From Deltaproteobacteria bacterium (lineage in GTDB: Bacteria; JAGRBM01; JAHCIT01), in contig JAHCIT010000004.1 of the NCBI GenBank assembly GCA_026129095.1, forward strand, positions 186,001 through 250,000: a stretch of DNA of 64,000 nt. The letters are read 5' to 3'. Shown here piece after piece: positions 31,073-39,865 of the stretch. The translations under genes were made by a program, and so were the position numbers. Under the pieces are notes generated by a model, which ran no database searches, was not told where the DNA came from, and saw nothing but the letters and a program-made list of their open reading frames with translations. How positions within the stretch are numbered: the first letter of the stretch is position 1; every line of letters begins with the position of its first letter.

Positions 31073-32080
31073 CTACTCCTTCAGCTCCTCCGGCGTCACG
31101 TCGAGGTCCACCAGGGCATCGCCCCGGATGATCTTGAGCGGAACGCGGCGGCCGATGGAGCTTTCGTCCAGGTAGTTCAGGATGTCGTCCGGCCCTTCCA
31201 CGCGCCGGGGGCCGATGGAGACGATCCGGTCGCCGGCGCGAAGCCCAGCGCGGCTCGCCGGACCGCCGCCGGCGAGCGACTTGACCACCATCGCCTTCTC
31301 CTGCGCCACCTGGAGCCTGCGGCGTTCCGGCTCGGCAAGCCTCACCCGCGAGCCGCCGAGGCCGAGCCACCCGCGCCGGATATGCCCCTTGGAGAGCAGC
31401 GTCGCCGCCGTGCGCCGGGCCGTGTCCGACGGGATGGCGAAGCACAGCCCCTGGGCGAGCCAGATGATCGCCGTGTTGATTCCCACCACCCGGCCCCGCG
31501 TGTCCACCAGCGGCCCGCCGGAGTTGCCGGGGTTCAGGGCGGCATCGGTCTGGATGACATTCTCGATGGGCCTTCCCGACCGGGCCCGGAGCGTACGTCC
31601 CAGCGCCGAGACGACGCCCGCCGTCACCGTGCATTCGAAGCCGTACGGGTTTCCCACCGCGACCACCGCCTGCCCCACGCGCAGTTCGTTCGAATCGCCC
31701 AGTTCGGCATGGGGAAACTTCCAGCCGTACAGCTTGAGCACGGCGAGGTCCGAGTGCGGGTCGGCGCCGATCTTCTGCACGTCATGGGCGGAGCCGTCGT
31801 TCATCACGGCACGGATCTTCCCCGCGCCCTCCACCACATGATGGTTGGTGAGGATGTAGCCGTCGGGCGTGAAGATGACGCCCGACCCCGACCCCCGCGC
31901 CTCCGGCCAGCGGCGGGGGCGGAACATCCGGGGCCGGGGGACGAGGGCCTTGGCGACCTCGATCTTCACCACGGCCGGGGAGACCTGTTCGGCCACCCGC
32001 ATGACCGCGTGGCTATAGGCGTCCAGCGCCTCGGCACCGGGGATCGGTTCGTTCTGTGCGGGGGCGTCGCCGGTGGCCAT
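31073..32080 (-). CDS. HtrA/DegP-like serine protease without an export signal
   Basis: A 335-residue S1C protease: trypsin-like domain with His81 (TNHHV), Asp111 (SDLAVL) and Ser187 (GNSGGP), then one PDZ domain (about 235-325). Start ATG 32078-32080 is chosen because CGGAGAG lies at good spacing; the preceding in-frame stretch has no ribosome site and its hydrophobic part is not signal-like. So, unlike usual HtrA proteins, this one has no evident signal peptide or membrane anchor and may work in the cytoplasm. It diverges from the Ycf46-like gene across about 140 bp. A second HtrA with a signal peptide is at 36267. Confidence 0.85.
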   Translation of the reverse strand: MATGDAPAQNEPIPGAEALDAYSHAVMRVAEQVSPAVVKIEVAKALVPRPRMFRPRRWPEARGSGSGVIFTPDGYILTNHHVVEGAGKIRAVMNDGSAHDVQKIGADPHSDLAVLKLYGWKFPHAELGDSNELRVGQAVVAVGNPYGFECTVTAGVVSALGRTLRARSGRPIENVIQTDAALNPGNSGGPLVDTRGRVVGINTAIIWLAQGLCFAIPSDTARRTAATLLSKGHIRRGWLGLGGSRVRLAEPERRRLQVAQEKAMVVKSLAGGGPASRAGLRAGDRIVSIGPRRVEGPDDILNYLDESSIGRRVPLKIIRGDALVDLDVTPEELKE

Positions 32081-32220
32081 ATGAAAACTCTCCGTTCGTC
32101 TTTTTCGTGCGTTTCCCATGAGCGCGGCAGGGGCCGGCAAGGCGGCCCCTGCGAAGATCACCCATCTAGTGATGAATCCGGAACTGGCAAGGTTGAGCCT
32201 GACTACGGGAGCGGCTACTC

Positions 32221-33771
32221 ATGCAACGTACTGAAACCGTAAAGGAATCCGGCCCCTTCGGGGCAACCGGCAGCGGCTTAAAACCCATGGCTCTCGACCA
32301 GATCGACGAGATCAAGACGCTCCTTCTCTCCCGCTACCCCATCCTGGTGCTGGACAGCCGGAGCCGCGACCGCGGCGAGCACATTCTCGGCCGGGCGGCG
32401 CGGGCCGCCAACATCCGGATGCTCTCCTGGGATCCGGTGGACGGGCTCCGGGGGGCCGACGGCCAGTTCGCCTACGAGGGCAAGCTGGAGCTGGTTGATG
32501 CGCTTAAGTTCATCGAGAACATCCCCATCCGCACGGTTTATGACTTCCGGCAGCTCGAGCATTTCATGGACGACCCGAAGGTGATCGAGATGCTCCAGCG
32601 CGTCGCCCGCCACTTCCACAAGATCGGCAGCACGCTCACGGTCATCGGAAACGGCGTGAAGATCCCGCCCTCGCTCCAGGCAAAGGCCGCCCAGGTGGAC
32701 CTGAAGCCGCCCTCGATCGCCGAAATACAGCAGACGATCCAGTCCACGCTCATTGCCCTCAAGCGCGAGCACACCTTCACGTTCGAGCTCACCAAGCCCC
32801 AGTACGCCGAACTGGCCCGCCGGTTCCAGGGCCTCACGCTCGCCGAGATAGAACGCATCCTCACCAAGCTGGTTCTGGAGGACAGCAGGCTGGACACGAG
32901 CGACCTGAAGAAACTGCTCGACGAGAAACGGCGGATCTTCGAGGACGACGGCGTGGTGGAGTTCGTGGATACCCACGCAGGGCCGCTGAAGCTCGGCGGG
33001 ATGCAGAACCTCAAGGGCTGGCTCGCCCGGCGGCGCGCCGCGCTCACCGCCCGCGAGGCCGAGGCGTTCGGCCTCACGCCGCCCAAGGGGCTCCTGCTGA
33101 CCGGCGTGCAGGGGTGCGGCAAGTCGCTGGCGGCGCGGGTGATCGCCCATGAGTGGAATCTCCCGCTGCTCAAGCTCGACCTCGGCCGGATCCGCGACAA
33201 GTACGTGGGCGAGACGGAAAAAAACCTCCGCCGGGCGATTGAGATCGCAGAGCACACCGCGCCGTGCGTCCTGTGGCTGGACGAAATCGAGAAGGGAATC
33301 CAGCAGGACGAGATGGACGGCGGGCTCTCGAAGCGGCTGCTCGCCTACCTGCTCACCTGGATGCAGGAGCGCAAGTCGCGGGTCTTCCTCGTGGCGACCT
33401 CCAATGACATCGAGGGGCTGCCGCCGGAACTGCTCAGGAAGGGCCGCTTCGACGAGATCTTCTTCATTGACCTGCCCACGCCCGGCGAGCGGCGGGAAAT
33501 CCTCACGCTGCACCTGGAAAGCCGGGGCCGGTCCGTAGCCGATTTCGACATGGACCGGCTGGTGGAGGCGAGCGACGGCTGCTCCGGCGCGGAGATCGAG
33601 CAGGGGATCGTGGGCGCCCTCTACCGGGCGTTCGATTCGCCGGAGAAGAAGCTCACCACCCCGCACATCGTCGAGGAGTTCCGGTCCACCCAGCCCCTGT
33701 CGGTGGTCATGTACGAGAAGGTGGACGCCCTGCGCCGCTGGGCCGAAAGCAGAACGGTCAGGGCGAGCTAG
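32221..33771 (+). CDS. Ycf46-type AAA+ ATPase
   Basis: A 516-residue AAA+ protein. The N-terminal half resembles the Ycf46/Slr0374 group (DEIKTLLLSRYPILVLDSRS start). The AAA core has Walker A GVQGCGKS (295-302), Walker B LWLDEIEKG and the arginine-finger/sensor region ELLRKGRFDEIFFIDLP, which is typical of this family. It is soluble and its cellular role is not settled; family members are often near stress or carbon-uptake genes. Start ATG 32221 has GGGAG nine bases upstream; ATG 32287 is the other candidate and matches where family members usually begin. Its end overlaps the convergent M28 peptidase gene by 14 bp. Confidence 0.83.
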   Translation: MQRTETVKESGPFGATGSGLKPMALDQIDEIKTLLLSRYPILVLDSRSRDRGEHILGRAARAANIRMLSWDPVDGLRGADGQFAYEGKLELVDALKFIENIPIRTVYDFRQLEHFMDDPKVIEMLQRVARHFHKIGSTLTVIGNGVKIPPSLQAKAAQVDLKPPSIAEIQQTIQSTLIALKREHTFTFELTKPQYAELARRFQGLTLAEIERILTKLVLEDSRLDTSDLKKLLDEKRRIFEDDGVVEFVDTHAGPLKLGGMQNLKGWLARRRAALTAREAEAFGLTPPKGLLLTGVQGCGKSLAARVIAHEWNLPLLKLDLGRIRDKYVGETEKNLRRAIEIAEHTAPCVLWLDEIEKGIQQDEMDGGLSKRLLAYLLTWMQERKSRVFLVATSNDIEGLPPELLRKGRFDEIFFIDLPTPGERREILTLHLESRGRSVADFDMDRLVEASDGCSGAEIEQGIVGALYRAFDSPEKKLTTPHIVEEFRSTQPLSVVMYEKVDALRRWAESRTVRAS

Positions 33772-34732
33772 TTCCTGCTTCCCCGCCCCTCGCAATCATC
33801 TCCTCCAGCCAGCGGACGGCCATGTCGGCGGTCTGCTGGAGGCTCACGGGCGAGCAGTTCTCCTTCGTGTCGGTGCGCTTGTGCCAGTGGGGATAGTCGA
33901 GGTCTATGACGAGCGCCGAGGGGATGCCGCGTGCCATGAGCGCCAGGTGGTCGTCGAAGATCATGCGGCCGGGTTCGGGGCGGAACACCGCCCGGTCGCC
34001 ATGCCGGAACAGTTCCTCGTAAAGCCACGGGTAGCCGCGGAAGGAGAGATCCTCGGCCCGGACCAGGTAGTCGCGGTCGGCCACCATGTCGAACACCACG
34101 GCGGCGCGGTAGCAGGCGACCTCCCCGGCGGCGAGTTCCGAGGCGAACCGCTTGGAGCCGGTGAAGTAGAGGTCGGTGCCCTTCACGCCCTCCTCGGCAT
34201 CGAACATCACGATCTCGATGCCGAAGGGAAGCTCCGTCCGTGCCTGCATCCGCCGGGCGATGTCGAGCAGGACGGCGACGCCGCTCGTCCCGTCGTTGAA
34301 GCCCGGCACCGGCAGCCCGGCGAGCACGGGATCAATCTCCTCGTCCGCCACGGCGCGGGTATCCCAGTGGGTGCCCAGCAGGATCGTCTGCTGGCATGTG
34401 GGGCCGCGCCGGGCGACGAGGTTCGCCAGTTCCATGCCGCCCCAGTGCGGGGTCGAGTCCGGCAGCCGGAAGCGTTTCAGTTCCGCCTCGAAACCGTAGC
34501 CCCGGAGGCGTGCGGCGATCTGCTCCAGCGCGGCGAGCCGTTCAGGGTGTCCCACGTGGCGCGGCGGGAGCGCGTCCACCCAGAGTGCCTCCTGCCAGGC
34601 AGTGTGCTCCGGGCGGGGTTCATGCCGGCCGCCGGAACCGTCCACGGGCTTGCCGCAGCTTCCAAAACCGGCGACGAGCAGGCAGCCCGCCAGCAGGCAG
34701 CCGCGGTCCAGGGACGGAAACCGCCGGACCAT
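33758..34732 (-). CDS. M28-family zinc peptidase or glutaminyl-cyclase-like lipoprotein
   Basis: A 324-residue protein with a signal peptide and lipobox (GFGSC). The two-zinc ligands of the M28 fold are visible: His and Asp in GTHWDT, Asp in GFNDGTSG, Glu-Glu in FDAEEG, Asp in VFDMVAD and His in HWHKRTDT. The arrangement fits both M28 aminopeptidases and animal-type glutaminyl cyclases, and I cannot separate them. Start ATG 34730-34732 shares one base with the stop of the upstream spermidine-synthase-like gene, so both are made from one message. It should act on peptides on the periplasmic face. Confidence 0.82.
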   Translation of the reverse strand: MVRRFPSLDRGCLLAGCLLVAGFGSCGKPVDGSGGRHEPRPEHTAWQEALWVDALPPRHVGHPERLAALEQIAARLRGYGFEAELKRFRLPDSTPHWGGMELANLVARRGPTCQQTILLGTHWDTRAVADEEIDPVLAGLPVPGFNDGTSGVAVLLDIARRMQARTELPFGIEIVMFDAEEGVKGTDLYFTGSKRFASELAAGEVACYRAAVVFDMVADRDYLVRAEDLSFRGYPWLYEELFRHGDRAVFRPEPGRMIFDDHLALMARGIPSALVIDLDYPHWHKRTDTKENCSPVSLQQTADMAVRWLEEMIARGGEAGTSSP

Positions 34733-36270
34733 CAGAAACTCCTCTTCAGCATCAGCGCCGCCAGCGCGTCCACCGGCGCATGGTCGTCGGTGAAGGCCGG
34801 GTAACTGGCCATCCATTTCACTTCCATCCGCTGAAACGGGTGGAACCGTTCATCCCGGTCCATCGGCACCGCCTCATTCGATGCCAGCAGCATGAGGTTC
34901 TGCGGAATCCGGCCGTCGTAGTACCGCGTGGCGAACACGCGGACATGGGGGAATGCCTCGCGCAGGGCCGAGATCATCCCGCCGGGGAGGCGCGATCCGT
35001 CGCCCTCCTTCGCCCCGATGACGTTGATGAGGAGCCGCCCCTCAGGCGTCAGGCGGCTCCGGATCAGGCGGAAGTATTCCACCGTCGAAAGGTGCGGCGG
35101 AATGCGGTTCACCCCCTGGTAGGTGTCGGCGAAGATGGCGTCGTAACGGCTGGTGTCCTGGATGAGGAACCGGCGGGCGTCCCCCGTTGCGCGGACAAGA
35201 TGGGGGATGTCGTCCGCCCCGAAATACCGGGAGGCCACCCGGTGCAGGGCGGGATCAATGTCAACGACCGTGAACCCGGCATCCGGGTAACGCTCGGCGA
35301 GGAAGCCGGGCAGCGAGTAGGCCCCCGCGCCAAGGAACAGCAGCTTCCGGGGCGGCCGGGCACTGTCCAGCATGAGCGGCCAGTATTTGAGGTATTCAAA
35401 GGCGAGTTCGCCGGTCTCCATGTCGCGCCCGCCCTCGTAAGTCGAGTTGAGGCGGAGGTAGCGCACCGTGCCTTCTTCGGTGACGTCGATCCGGTGGTAG
35501 AAGCTGTGCTCGCGGTGGATGACGCCGTTCTCCGGCCGGGGCTCCGGCCACGCGCCCGCGCCCAGGGCCGCGAGAGCGAGCACAATCCCCGCCGCTTTCG
35601 TTCTTCCTGGAATCCGGCAGAACAGAAGCCCGGCAGTCCCGGTCAGCACGGGAATCGCCGCCGCCACCCAGAAGGTGCTGCGGATTCCCAGCGCGGGAAC
35701 GAGCAGCCAGCCGCCACCCACGGCTCCGGCGATGGAACCCAGAGTGGATGCACTGCCGACGAAACCGGCGCGGCGTCCCAGCGTGGAGCCGGTGGAAAAG
35801 ACGAGCCGCACGGCAAATGGCCAGCTCATCGACAGGACGAGGCACGGCGGCGCGAACAGGATCAGGCAGGCGTAGACGGTCCCCCCCACGGGTGACATGC
35901 GGGCGAGGTCCTCGCCGGTCACGGCGCCCGAAAGCGGCGGAATAAGCGCCGTGAGCGCCCCGCCCGCGAGGATCACCAGGAAAAATGTCTGCGCGTCCGG
36001 CCGCCGGTCGGCAAGCCAGCCGCCCGCCACGTAACCCGCGGCCATCGCGCCCAGGACCACGGCGATGGTCGTGGACCAGGTGTAGAGCGAATCGCCGAGC
36101 CACGGGGCAAGGAGTTTGGGCCCCGCGATCTCGACGGCGAGCACCGAAAAGCCGGTGAGAAAAGTGCAGAGCGCGAGCACCGGGACCGGCAGTCCGGCGC
36201 GGCCGTCTTCGCCGGCGAACTCCTCCGGTTCCGGCGGGGACTCCGGACCGCGTTTCCGCCGGGGACTCAC
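34732..36270 (-). CDS. Fused multi-pass membrane and spermidine-synthase-like protein
   Basis: A 512-residue protein. Residues 30-240 form about seven hydrophobic segments of the MFS/SpeE-associated type; the C-terminal half is a Rossmann aminopropyltransferase-like domain with LFLGAGAYSLPG, VVDIDPALHR, GDARRFL and FADTYQG. Free spermidine synthases have an additional Asp and Tyr for the amine; FADTYQG is close to their DxYD-like motif. Such fusions are common in deltaproteobacteria and their substrate is unknown. It starts with an ATGA overlap with the HtrA gene end (36267-36270) and couples by one base to the M28 lipoprotein gene downstream, so three genes form a compact operon. Confidence 0.82.
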   Translation of the reverse strand: MSPRRKRGPESPPEPEEFAGEDGRAGLPVPVLALCTFLTGFSVLAVEIAGPKLLAPWLGDSLYTWSTTIAVVLGAMAAGYVAGGWLADRRPDAQTFFLVILAGGALTALIPPLSGAVTGEDLARMSPVGGTVYACLILFAPPCLVLSMSWPFAVRLVFSTGSTLGRRAGFVGSASTLGSIAGAVGGGWLLVPALGIRSTFWVAAAIPVLTGTAGLLFCRIPGRTKAAGIVLALAALGAGAWPEPRPENGVIHREHSFYHRIDVTEEGTVRYLRLNSTYEGGRDMETGELAFEYLKYWPLMLDSARPPRKLLFLGAGAYSLPGFLAERYPDAGFTVVDIDPALHRVASRYFGADDIPHLVRATGDARRFLIQDTSRYDAIFADTYQGVNRIPPHLSTVEYFRLIRSRLTPEGRLLINVIGAKEGDGSRLPGGMISALREAFPHVRVFATRYYDGRIPQNLMLLASNEAVPMDRDERFHPFQRMEVKWMASYPAFTDDHAPVDALAALMLKRSF

Positions 36271-37607
36271 GGGGCGGGGGTGCTCACCACGCCCGGCTCG
36301 CGCCGGCGCTCGATCAGGTAAAAACGCAGGTCGCTGGAACGCTCAGCCTCGACCATGAACCGCTCCAGCCCCTCGACCGCCTTGATGGCAGCGCGCACGT
36401 CATCGAGATTCTTCACCGCCCTGCCCTCTATCCGGCGGATCACGTCACCCGGCAGCATCCCCACCTCGTCGGCGGGGCCGCCCCGGACAACGTAGGAGAC
36501 GATCGCCCCTTCCATCGAATCGAGCTTGCGGGTGAGCATCACGTCCGTGGTGATGTCCTGGACGAAGAAGCCGTACTGGGTCTCGACCGTCTCGGGCCGT
36601 ACCTTGGGCTGGGTGCCGACCGTGACTTTCACCGTCGCCGGCTGGCCGTCCCGGATCCGCACGATCTCGACCACTTCCCCCGGCTGGGTGGCGGCCACCA
36701 TGCGGGTGAAGGCCATCACGTCCGTCTCATCAGGCACGTCCACCTCGGTCCCGCCAAACCGTGTCACGATGTCCCCCGGCCTCAGGCCCGCCGCGTCGGC
36801 CGGTGAGCCCGGCATCACGCGGTTTACCACCGCGCCGGTTTCCCCCTGGAGTTTCCAGTAAGAGGCGAGCTTGCGGGTCAGCGGCTGGAAGCTGACGCCA
36901 AGCCACCCGCGCCGGATCGACCCGCGCTCCATGATGCTCTGGTGGACGCCAAGGGCCGTCTCGATGGGGATGGTGAGGCCAATGCCCCGCCCGGCAGCAA
37001 TGGAGTTGATCCCCACCACCTCGCCGCTGAAGTTCACCAGCGGCCCGCCGGAGGAGCCCTGGTCTATCAGTGCGTCGGTCTGGATGAACTCGTTGATGAC
37101 ACCCTTGAACCGCAGGTTCCTGCCCTTGGCCTGGACAATGCCGAACGAGACGCTCCCGTCCAGCGCGTAGGGATTTCCGATGGCGAGCACCAGCGAGCCC
37201 ACCTTGAGATCGGCCGACTTGCCGAACTTCGCCGGGCGCAGGCTCTTTGCGTGCTTGCCGGGGTCTATCCTGATCACGGCGAAATCGGTCTGGGCGTCCT
37301 CGCCGAGCACTTCCGCCGCGAACGATTCGCGTATGCCCGGTACCGTCACCGTCACCTTGGTGGCGTTTTCGATGACGTGCTGGTTGGTGAAGAGCACTCC
37401 GTCGCGTCCGAAGATGATCCCCGATCCGGTGACGATCTGCTGGTCGTTGTTCCGCCGGAGCACGGCCTCGATGAACACGACCGAGGGAGTGACCTCCTTC
37501 GCGACGCGGATGATGTCGTTTTCCAGGTCGCGCAGGGCGCGGCTCGTCTGGGCGGCCGAGGGAGCCGGTTGCAGGAGTGCGGCGGCCGCCAATGCGGCCA
37601 TGAGCAC
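36267..37607 (-). CDS. Periplasmic HtrA/DegQ-like serine protease with two PDZ domains
   Basis: A 446-residue protein (from GTG 37607). A cleavable signal peptide ends at PAPSAAQ, then a trypsin-like domain with His77 (TNQHVIEN), Asp108 (TDFAVIR) and Ser186 (QGSSGGP), and two PDZ domains (about 240-325 and 340-435), the usual DegQ/DegP layout. It handles misfolded envelope proteins as protease or chaperone. The N-terminus is uncertain: GTG 37607 and ATG 37601 both give a weak n-region, while an upstream CTG at 37625 would add SRFH and a better signal. The gene begins just after the iclR stop (37622-37624), so it is probably in that operon. Confidence 0.87.
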   Translation of the reverse strand: MLMAALAAAALLQPAPSAAQTSRALRDLENDIIRVAKEVTPSVVFIEAVLRRNNDQQIVTGSGIIFGRDGVLFTNQHVIENATKVTVTVPGIRESFAAEVLGEDAQTDFAVIRIDPGKHAKSLRPAKFGKSADLKVGSLVLAIGNPYALDGSVSFGIVQAKGRNLRFKGVINEFIQTDALIDQGSSGGPLVNFSGEVVGINSIAAGRGIGLTIPIETALGVHQSIMERGSIRRGWLGVSFQPLTRKLASYWKLQGETGAVVNRVMPGSPADAAGLRPGDIVTRFGGTEVDVPDETDVMAFTRMVAATQPGEVVEIVRIRDGQPATVKVTVGTQPKVRPETVETQYGFFVQDITTDVMLTRKLDSMEGAIVSYVVRGGPADEVGMLPGDVIRRIEGRAVKNLDDVRAAIKAVEGLERFMVEAERSSDLRFYLIERRREPGVVSTPAP

Positions 37608-37621
37608 CAGATGGAACCGGC

Positions 37622-38416
37622 TCAGGCGGCCGGCTGCTTCTCGAAACCGAGCCGGTGGCTGATCTGCCGGGCGGCGTCGATCACGGCGGGCGCCAGCTCC
37701 CGGGCGATCCGTTCGTCGCCCATGCGCGAACTGGGGCCGGACAGTGTGATGGCTCCGGCCGGATGGCGGGTATGATCGAAAATCGGGACGGCCACGCATT
37801 TCACGCCCTCTTCATATTCTTCGTTATCAGTGGCGTAACCGCCGGAGCGGACCCGGTTCAAGTGCTCGACGAACTCGCCCCGGTCAATGATCGTGCGGGC
37901 GGTGTAGGCGGTGAGGCTGGCCAGCGGGAATATCCGCTTGATTTCATCTTCGGACATGTGCGCGAGCATCGCCTTGCCAACGGCCGTACAGTGAACCGGA
38001 AGCCGCAACCCCACCCGTGGCACCACCCGGATCACGTGGGTGGACTCGACCACATCGAGGTAAACCATCTGGCCGTCCCGGAGGATGGCGACGTAGGCCG
38101 TTTCGTTGGTCTTCCGGACGAGGTCTTCCAGCACCGGGCGAGACGACTGGACGAGGCCGGACTGCTGGATGAACGTCTGGCCGAGTTCCAGGGCGCGGAT
38201 GCCGAGCCGGTAGTTCCCCGTCACCGGGTTCTGCTCGATATATCCGTGGTGCTCCAGCGTGGCGAGCAGGCGGAACACGTTGTTCTTGTGCAGCTTGAGC
38301 CGCTTGGCCAGTTCCGTCACGCCCAGTTCGTCGCTTGCCGAGGACTTGAACTCCTCCAGAAGCTCCAGCGCATGCGAAACCGCCTGAATGGTGTAGTCCG
38401 ACTTCTGCCGTTTCAT
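37622..38416 (-). CDS. IclR-family transcriptional regulator
   Basis: A 264-residue regulator. The N-terminal winged helix-turn-helix (ELAKRLKLHKNNVFRLLATL) is followed by the IclR effector domain with YLDVVESTH, PVHCTAVGKAML and GAITLSGP. Start ATG 38414-38416 is chosen for its AGGGG six bases upstream; the open frame before it is not signal- or domain-like. IclR proteins usually repress or activate a neighbouring catabolic operon after binding a small organic acid; here the next gene is an HtrA protease rather than a catabolic one. The 144 bp upstream (38417-38560) is AT-rich and probably holds its promoter; TTGACT on the minus strand at 38528-38533 is a possible −35. Confidence 0.88.
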   Translation of the reverse strand: MKRQKSDYTIQAVSHALELLEEFKSSASDELGVTELAKRLKLHKNNVFRLLATLEHHGYIEQNPVTGNYRLGIRALELGQTFIQQSGLVQSSRPVLEDLVRKTNETAYVAILRDGQMVYLDVVESTHVIRVVPRVGLRLPVHCTAVGKAMLAHMSEDEIKRIFPLASLTAYTARTIIDRGEFVEHLNRVRSGGYATDNEEYEEGVKCVAVPIFDHTRHPAGAITLSGPSSRMGDERIARELAPAVIDAARQISHRLGFEKQPAA

Positions 38417-38560
38417 GGAAACCCCTGCCGCCCCGGGCCCGCCCCAACGCCAATTCTGTCCATTTCGACCCACCGCGTCAATCCAGAAATGACGCCTTAC
38501 GTTATCCAGGTGCCAAAAGACCTGAATAGTCAAGTAAATACAGTGACTTATAAATATCTC

Positions 38561-39865
38561 TTACGACTGCTCGACCCGCAGCCGGTGGGGAACCGATAGC
38601 AGGAACGGCCTGCTCTGGACGGCTTCAAGGGCCTTGAGGAGCCCCTTTTCGGCGACGGGGTGGGTCATCATCACGACCTCGACCGGGTGATCCCCGGTTT
38701 CGCCATCCGACTGGACCATACGGGCGATGGAAACCCCGTTCTGGCCAAGTGCCTGGGCAAGGGCGGCGAGCACCCCCGGCTCATCACGGACCTCGAACCG
38801 GAGGAAAAATGGCGAAGCCATCGCGGCGAGGTCGGCCGGAACGCCCGCCTCCAGCCGGTTATGGCCGAATACCGGCACCCGCCCCCGGCAGCCGAGACCG
38901 CGCACGGCCTCCAGAATGTCGCCCACAACGGCGGTAGCGGTGGCCCCGCCGCCGGCACCAGCGCCGAAATAGATGGTTGTTCCGAGATTCTCGCTCTCCA
39001 CCAGCACGGCGTTCATGGGACCGTCCACATGGGCGAGCAGGGAGCGCCGGGAGACGAGCACCGGCTCGACGCGTGCCGCGATGCGGCCGTCGGCACCGCG
39101 GGCTGCCGTCCCCAGCAGGCGGATTGCGAAGCCGAAGTCCCCGGCGTAACGGATATCCTTCAGCGACACCGAACTGATGCCGGTGGCCCGAATGGTGCCG
39201 GGCATAAACCGTGCACCGAAGGCGGCCATCATCAGCACGCAGAGCTTGTGGGCGGCATCGATACCGTCGATGTCGAACGATGGATCGGCTTCGGCATAGC
39301 CCAGCCGCTGCGCGTCTTTCAGGACCGGCTCGTACTCGACGCCCCGCTTTTCCATCTCCGTCAGGATGTAGTTGCAGGTGCCGTTGATGATCCCCTTGAT
39401 ACCATTCACGCGATCGCCAGCGAGCCCCTCGCGGAGCGCACGGATCACCGGGATTCCGCCCGCGACGCTCGCCTCGAACAGGAAATCCGCGCCGCCTGAC
39501 CGGCAGGCGTCCAAGATTTCCTCGGCATGGTGGGCGATGAGCGCCTTGTTGGCCGAGACGACGGTCTTGCCCTTGCGGAGCGCGGCGAGCACCAGATCCT
39601 TCGCCGAGGTCACGCCGCCGATCAGTTCGACCACGATCTGCACGTCCCCGTCGTCCACCACAGCCCTGCCATCGGCCGACAGGCGGCACCCGGCCGGAAG
39701 TCCGGGAAACTTCTCGCCGCGCGAGACGCCCCGGTCGGCCGCATGGACCAGCTTTACCGGTTCGCGGAGCTTGTGGCCGAACGAACCATTTTCCCCGCCG
39801 CCCAGAATAGCAGCGGTTTTCAGCCCGACGGTTCCCAGCCCGATGATGCCGACGCCGACGCTCAC
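38561..39865 (-). CDS. hom: Homoserine dehydrogenase
   Basis: A 434-residue enzyme: NAD(P)-binding domain opening with VGIIGLGTVG, catalytic domain with NKALIAHH, FEASVAGGIPVI, GIINGTCNYILTEM and GYAEADPSFDIDG, and a C-terminal ACT domain (about 350-425) for amino-acid feedback. It reduces aspartate semialdehyde to homoserine for threonine and methionine synthesis. Start GTG 39863-39865 has GAGGGA upstream and shares four bases (GTGA) with the stop of the aminotransferase gene, so both are translated together. Normal length for monofunctional enzymes. Confidence 0.95.
   Translation of the reverse strand: MSVGVGIIGLGTVGLKTAAILGGGENGSFGHKLREPVKLVHAADRGVSRGEKFPGLPAGCRLSADGRAVVDDGDVQIVVELIGGVTSAKDLVLAALRKGKTVVSANKALIAHHAEEILDACRSGGADFLFEASVAGGIPVIRALREGLAGDRVNGIKGIINGTCNYILTEMEKRGVEYEPVLKDAQRLGYAEADPSFDIDGIDAAHKLCVLMMAAFGARFMPGTIRATGISSVSLKDIRYAGDFGFAIRLLGTAARGADGRIAARVEPVLVSRRSLLAHVDGPMNAVLVESENLGTTIYFGAGAGGGATATAVVGDILEAVRGLGCRGRVPVFGHNRLEAGVPADLAAMASPFFLRFEVRDEPGVLAALAQALGQNGVSIARMVQSDGETGDHPVEVVMMTHPVAEKGLLKALEAVQSRPFLLSVPHRLRVEQS

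Noticed and set aside
32278-33795. Minus-strand frame of about 505 codons opposite the AAA ATPase
   Set aside because: No motif; the plus-strand frame carries Walker A and B and sensor motifs.
38526-38560. Promoter with −35 TTGACT before iclR
   Set aside because: No −10 hexamer at 16-18 bases on the minus strand; kept only as a comment under iclR.
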